The notes under the pieces are model-generated. The model did not search any database. It was given only the letters and a program-made list of their open reading frames with translations, and had not been told where the DNA came from. The position numbers were made by a program, and so were the translations under genes. A stretch of DNA of 64,000 bases from NCBI RefSeq assembly GCF_016658545.1, contig NZ_JACVZC010000003.1:1-64000 (forward strand), given 5' to 3'. Origin of the DNA: Pseudomonas sp. S37 (GTDB lineage Bacteria > Pseudomonadota > Gammaproteobacteria > Pseudomonadales > Pseudomonadaceae). Positions 60,224 to 64,000 of the stretch are shown in pieces (within the stretch, counting starts at the first letter, position 1; the number at the start of each line of letters is the position of its first letter).

Positions 60224-60239
60224 GGAGTCGTCCTCTGAA

Positions 60240-61625
60240 TCACTGAGCGTTGGAAGGTTTGCCGGTCAAATCGGACAGCTGCAGGCGCTGGATGCGGCCA
60301 ACGATCACCAGGTAGGAGAACGCCGCCAGCAGGCCGTGGGCGCCGACATAGATGAGTGCGCTGTTGAAGGATCCGCTGGAATGCAGCAGGTAGCCGATGA
60401 CCACTGGGGTGACGATGCCGGCGGTATTACCCAGGGCGTTGAACACGCCGCCGGTCATGCCGATCATTTCCCGTGGGGCGGTGTCGGCCACTACGCTGAA
60501 GCCGAGATTGCCGAAGCCTTTGCCAAAGAACGCCAGGCTCATCACCGCAATCACCAGCCACTGGGCGTCGACGTAGTTGCACAGCATCATGGTCGAACTC
60601 AGCAGCACACCGGTGATGATCGGCGTCTTGCGGGCGACGCTCAGCGACTTCGTGCGGCGCAGCAGGTAGTCGGAGAAGAAGCCTGAAGAGACCGCGCCGA
60701 TCAGCCCGCACAAGGCGGGGATGGAAGCCACCAGGCCCGCCTGGAGGATGTCGAAACCACGCTCTTTGACCAGGTAGATCGGGAACCAGGTCACGTAGAA
60801 CCAGGTAACCGCGCTGACGCAGTACTGGCTGATGAACATGCCCAGCAACATGCGGCTCTTGAACAGCAGGCCCACTTCAGCCAATGAACTACGGCGTTTT
60901 TCCTTGGGCAGCGCGACCTGGGCTTCGAGATCGACCAGCGCTTCCCCTTTGCGCAGGTAGTCGAGTTCCTCGCCATTCATCTTCGGATGGCTGACCGGCA
61001 GGTAATAGTTTTTCCACCAGATCGCAGCGATACCGAACCCGACGATACCCATGACGATGAACACGTACTGCCAACCGAATGCGTAGCAAAGCCAGCCCAT
61101 GAATGGCGTGAAGAAGGCCAGCGAGATGTATTGGGCGCTGTTGAAAATGGCTCCGGCCATGCCTCGCTCCGCCGACGGGAACCAGGAGGCGATCACCCGG
61201 GTAGACGCCGGCCCCACCGGCGCTTCGGCCACGCCCAGCAGAAAGCGCAGGGCCAGCAGCAGTGGCACGATCATGCCGACGTAGTGCACCAGGCCCATGC
61301 ACACCGTGAATGCCGACCAGATGCAGATGGCGAGGGCCATGGTCTTTTTCGAACCGAAGCGATCGGCCAGCCAGCCGGAGGGAATCAGGAAGATCACGTA
61401 GGCCCAGCTGAAAATGGAGAACAGATAACCCATTTCCACCGAGCTGATGCCGAGCTCCTTGCTCATGTCGGAACCGGCCACCGACAGGGCGGCGCGATCA
61501 CCGCTGCTCAAGGCCAGAACCATGGTAATCAGAGCCAGGATCAGGTACCGATATCGGGTAGCCGTGGTGGACGCGGCCACGGCGCCGGGGGCAGGCCCGG
61601 CGGCGTAGGTGTCGTGGTTGTGCAT
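60240..61625 (-). CDS. MFS transporter for galactarate/glucarate-type acids
   Basis: A 461-residue carrier of the ACS family with about 12 helices: GDRAALSVAGSDMSKELGISSVEMGYLFSIFSW and GWLADRFGSKKTMALAI match GarP/GudP/ExuT-type carriers. The start at 61625 (MHNHDTYAAG) follows GAGGCAACAGCG. CAATAAAAACAATGAGGCAA just upstream may be an Hfq/Crc site. It leads the galactarate transcript. Confidence 0.88.
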   Translation of the reverse strand: MHNHDTYAAGPAPGAVAASTTATRYRYLILALITMVLALSSGDRAALSVAGSDMSKELGISSVEMGYLFSIFSWAYVIFLIPSGWLADRFGSKKTMALAICIWSAFTVCMGLVHYVGMIVPLLLALRFLLGVAEAPVGPASTRVIASWFPSAERGMAGAIFNSAQYISLAFFTPFMGWLCYAFGWQYVFIVMGIVGFGIAAIWWKNYYLPVSHPKMNGEELDYLRKGEALVDLEAQVALPKEKRRSSLAEVGLLFKSRMLLGMFISQYCVSAVTWFYVTWFPIYLVKERGFDILQAGLVASIPALCGLIGAVSSGFFSDYLLRRTKSLSVARKTPIITGVLLSSTMMLCNYVDAQWLVIAVMSLAFFGKGFGNLGFSVVADTAPREMIGMTGGVFNALGNTAGIVTPVVIGYLLHSSGSFNSALIYVGAHGLLAAFSYLVIVGRIQRLQLSDLTGKPSNAQ

Positions 61626-61728
61626 CGCTGTTGCCTCATTGTTTTTATTGGCGTGTTGCAGGGCCTTGCACCGGCGCCTGCTTTGGATTCTGGCAGCTTG
61701 CAGCCCTGCTGGAGAGCTGTTTCCGACC

Positions 61729-61763
61729 AATGACAGCGTTATCAAATGACAGCGCTGTCATTT
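61729..61763. promoter_or_regulatory. LacI-type operator: perfect AAATGACAGCGCTGTCATTT with a partial second site
   Basis: The 20-base sequence at 61744-61763 is a perfect palindrome with a central GCGC, typical of LacI-family operators. AATGACAGCGTTATCA (61729-61744) is an overlapping, imperfect site. The pair sits between the transporter start (61625) and the divergent LacI gene (61908), so it can control both. Confidence 0.75.
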
Positions 61764-61907
61764 ATCCTAGGCCTTATTCTGCGCGGGTTGCAAATTGGCA
61801 TTCCGGCGAAATTCCCACCTATTGGGAATGCTTCAAAGGGGCAGGAAAGCGTGCGCCGTTCCGGTAGAATCGACCCACCCGCCACCCCGCCTGCCTTGAG
61901 GCTTCGC

Positions 61908-62936
61908 ATGCTGGAAACGCCCGCAATCACCCCTGGCCCGAAACCGGGCCCCGCCACCCTCGATGACGTGGCGAAGATGGCCAAGGTCTCGCCCATCACC
62001 GTTTCCCGGGTGATCAACCGGCCGGAACTGGTGTCGGAAAAAACCCAGAAAAAGGTACGCAATGCCATCCGCAAGACCGGATATGTGCCGAATATGCTGG
62101 CGGGTGCATTGGTTTCACAGCGCAGTCGGCTGGTCATCGTTGTGGTGCCGAACATTGCCAACCGCGCCTTCGTCGACACCATCACCCAACTCGGCCAGCG
62201 CCTGGCCGCCGCGCGCTACCAACTGCTGCTGAGCCAGTCGGATCTGGCACACAGCAGCGAACCGGAATTGATCGACGCGATCCTGGCCCGCCGCCCTGAC
62301 GGCATCGTGCTGACCCGCCAACTGCAAAGCCCTGAAGCGCGGGAAAAGCTGATTGCCCGTGGCATTCCGGTGGTAGAGACCTGGGAGCTGACGCAGGACC
62401 CGATCGATACTGTGGTCGGCTTTTCTCACGAGGCCGTTGGCCAGGCAATGGCCGAGCACATCATCGAACGTGGCTACCGCCGCGTTGGCCTGATCTGGAG
62501 CGACGACGCCCGCGCCACCCGCCGGCGCCAGGCGTGTGTCGACACTCTGCACGAGGCCGGTGTCGGAGTGGTCGCCTGCGAGCTTGAAGCCGTGCCGGTG
62601 AACATGGGCCATGGCCGTGAAGCCATGGCCCGGCTGCTGGCGGCCAAGGTGCCGATGGATGCGGTGATCTGCAGCATCGACCTGCTCGCTCAAGGGGTCA
62701 TGGCGGAAGCGCAGGCCAACGGCCTGCGGGTGCCTCAAGACTTGGCGGTGATGGGCTTCGGCGACCTGGAATTCGCCGCACATACCCACCCGCGCTTGAG
62801 CACGGTGAATGTTGACGGCGGGCGCATTGGCCTGCGTACAGCAGAGTTGCTGCTGCAGCGGATCGACGGCAGCCTAGGGCGTGGGGAACAGGTGGAGGAT
62901 GTGGGCTTCAGCCTGGTGGTTCGTGAAAGTACCTGA
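61908..62936 (+). CDS. LacI-family regulator of the galactarate cluster
   Basis: A 342-residue regulator. HTH TLDDVAKMAKVSPITVSRVINRPELVSEKT is followed by hinge NMLAGALVSQRSRLVIVVVPN and a sugar-binding domain with PDGIVLTRQLQSPE and VPVVETWELT-type segments nearly matching the regulator at 43036. The start at 61908 (MLETPAITPGPKPG), with TTGAGGCTTCGC upstream, avoids a long non-conserved extension through the operator. It probably represses the divergent transporter/dehydratase genes until galactarate is present. Confidence 0.9.
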   Translation: MLETPAITPGPKPGPATLDDVAKMAKVSPITVSRVINRPELVSEKTQKKVRNAIRKTGYVPNMLAGALVSQRSRLVIVVVPNIANRAFVDTITQLGQRLAAARYQLLLSQSDLAHSSEPELIDAILARRPDGIVLTRQLQSPEAREKLIARGIPVVETWELTQDPIDTVVGFSHEAVGQAMAEHIIERGYRRVGLIWSDDARATRRRQACVDTLHEAGVGVVACELEAVPVNMGHGREAMARLLAAKVPMDAVICSIDLLAQGVMAEAQANGLRVPQDLAVMGFGDLEFAAHTHPRLSTVNVDGGRIGLRTAELLLQRIDGSLGRGEQVEDVGFSLVVREST

Positions 62937-62948
62937 GGGCTGCGCACG

Positions 62949-63878
62949 TCAATTGCCAGCCCAGCGCCGCAGCTGCGCCGCCATGTAATCCCAAGCCTGT
63001 TCGACTTCGGCCACCCCGAATGCCCGTAGGCTTGAGTGCACCATTCCCTCGCCCACCCAGGCTCGGGCCGCCACGCCCGCCGCCGCCAGCGCATCGACAT
63101 AGGCCAGCCCGTGATCGCACAGCGGGTCGACCCGCGCCACCAGCACCAACGCCGGGGCCAGCCCGGCAAAGTCTTCAGCTTCCAGCGGCATAGCGCAGGG
63201 GTCATTACGCTGCAGCGCTTCAGGCACGAAGCCCGCCAATGACTTCATCAACCCCGCCACTGTCATCATTGGTGCCTCGGCCTGCTCGCGCATCGATGGC
63301 AAGTCGCGGCGAGCCGTAAGCACCGGATACACCAGCAACTGCCCTAGCGGCTGTTTTAGCCCGTCACGGCGCAGAGCCATGCACAAGCCCGCCGCCAGTG
63401 TGCCACCCGCGCTGTCCCCCGCCACCATCAGGCACGCCGTGCTGAGGTGGGGGGCGACGCCCCCGGCGCGTAAACCGTGCCAAGCGGTCAGGCAATCCTC
63501 CAGCGGCGCCGGATAGGCATGCTCCGGCGCCAGCCGGTACTCCACTGCAACGATCGCCAGCGGCACCCGCTGCATCAGGGCATGGGCAAACCAGTCATGG
63601 GTGTCGAGGTTGCCCAGGTCCCAGCCGCCGCCGTGCAGGTACAGTAGCGTCGGCCACCCCCCGGGCGGCACTTCGCCCGGGGGTGTGTAACAACGCAAGC
63701 GCAAACCCTCCAGGTCGATATCGGCAACCTGCCAGCCAAACGGCCGCGGTGGCGTGCAGGCACGGCAGGCGGCGAGAAAGGCTTCGCGCCGGGCTGCCAG
63801 GCTGTCGTCAGGCGGAGCGAAGCGCTGGCTGTTGTCGATGTAGGCCTGCATGGCTGGGTCGAGCGGACGGGATACCAC
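62949..63878 (-). CDS. Alpha/beta-hydrolase of the hormone-sensitive-lipase family
   Basis: A 309-residue esterase. The oxyanion motif LYLHGGGWDLGNL (HGGGW) is at residues 80-92, the nucleophile is in VAGDSAGGTLAAGL, and the catalytic Asp and His are in VARVDPLCDHG and VHSSLRAFG. The GTG at 63878, with GGAGG seven bases upstream, is the likely start. It could cleave a lactone or an ester linked to sugar-acid catabolism. It lies 15 bases after the OprD gene below. Confidence 0.87.
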   Translation of the reverse strand: MVSRPLDPAMQAYIDNSQRFAPPDDSLAARREAFLAACRACTPPRPFGWQVADIDLEGLRLRCYTPPGEVPPGGWPTLLYLHGGGWDLGNLDTHDWFAHALMQRVPLAIVAVEYRLAPEHAYPAPLEDCLTAWHGLRAGGVAPHLSTACLMVAGDSAGGTLAAGLCMALRRDGLKQPLGQLLVYPVLTARRDLPSMREQAEAPMMTVAGLMKSLAGFVPEALQRNDPCAMPLEAEDFAGLAPALVLVARVDPLCDHGLAYVDALAAAGVAARAWVGEGMVHSSLRAFGVAEVEQAWDYMAAQLRRWAGN

Positions 63879-63893
63879 GGGCAATCCTCCAGG

Positions 63894-64000
63894 TCAGAGC
63901 AAGGGCAAGGTGTAGGCGATGATCACCCGGTTTTCATCACGTCGGCCGGTGGCATCGCCTTGCAGTTCGACGTTGCGCCAACGCAGCGCCAGGTTCTTCA
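63894..64000 (-). CDS. C-terminal end of another OprD-family porin (partial at window edge)
   Basis: The minus-strand frame ends NLALRWRNVELQGDATGRRD... and then IIAYTLPLL-stop. This aligns with NVNVLWRNAALRSNYQ and LIVSYTLPLF at the end of the OprD protein at 56040. Only about 35 residues lie in the window; the gene continues beyond 64000. Confidence 0.85.
   Translation of the reverse strand, partial: KNLALRWRNVELQGDATGRRDENRVIIAYTLPLL

Noticed and set aside
58982..60238. A 418-codon plus-strand frame opposite the talarate/galactarate dehydratase
   Set aside because: It is antisense to a gene with intact catalytic motifs and shows no domain.

Overview
This window reads as a Pseudomonas chromosome, most likely the P. 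putida group. Evidence: high-GC coding with Shine-Dalgarno sites, P. putida-type REP hairpins (5-50, 31668-31749, 57345-57437), OprB and OprD porins, Pseudomonas-restricted small families (DUF3077, DUF6555-like, a tiny Cys-rich protein), and periplasmic gluconate-dehydrogenase-type enzymes. No rRNA, tRNA, CRISPR array or intact integrase was seen.

Layout. 1-5425: a MocR-like regulator coupled to an unknown gene, an oxidoreductase, and a LysR gene whose last nine codons serve as an integration target. 5396-12833: a tandem pair of integrated elements delimited by three copies of that LysR 3' end (5396, 7627, 12804). The first holds only a decayed helicase. The second carries an intact His-Xaa-Ser system (hxsD-hxsB-hxsC-hxsA: two radical SAM maturases, a small partner and a secreted HXS-repeat protein with a peptidoglycan-binding domain) and a PrlF-YhaV-type toxin-antitoxin pair. 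12834-28579: stress and housekeeping genes (DUF6124-like and DUF3077 proteins, cupin, ThDP enzyme, exonuclease III, three Nudix-type proteins, RsbRD-like histidine kinase, DUF421 membrane protein, DJ-1/PfpI, SDR, hemerythrin, Gfo/Idh/MocA) with many small proteins. An eroded copy of the element end lies at 28706-28800.

28919-48169 is a sugar and sugar-acid oxidation region. Two paralogous three-subunit dehydrogenase operons (small Tat subunit, GMC flavoprotein, triheme cytochrome c) flank a transporter, an enolase-superfamily dehydratase, two LacI regulators, two GlcG/HbpS-like periplasmic proteins, a DoxX-like membrane protein and a secreted beta-propeller. Substrates would enter by the OprB porin, be oxidised in the periplasm, and the acids taken up by the MFS carrier.

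48446-54888, visibly more AT-rich, encodes an ornithine-cyclodeaminase-family reductase, a DAACS transporter, RidA, an RraA-like protein, a YheO/DauR-type regulator, a LysR regulator and a PLP/zinc D-serine-dehydratase-like enzyme. I infer a route for a hydroxyaspartate-like or other D-amino acid through an imine, ending at oxaloacetate/pyruvate or aspartate. An extra uppP gene follows.

56040-64000 is a galactarate module: OprD porin, GarD, an L-talarate/galactarate dehydratase, an MFS carrier and a divergent LacI regulator with a perfect 20-bp operator candidate, then an esterase and the end of another OprD porin.

The strongest leads are the His-Xaa-Ser system in its tandem att array and the putative imino-acid cluster. 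All functional assignments are from reading the sequence; no database search was run.
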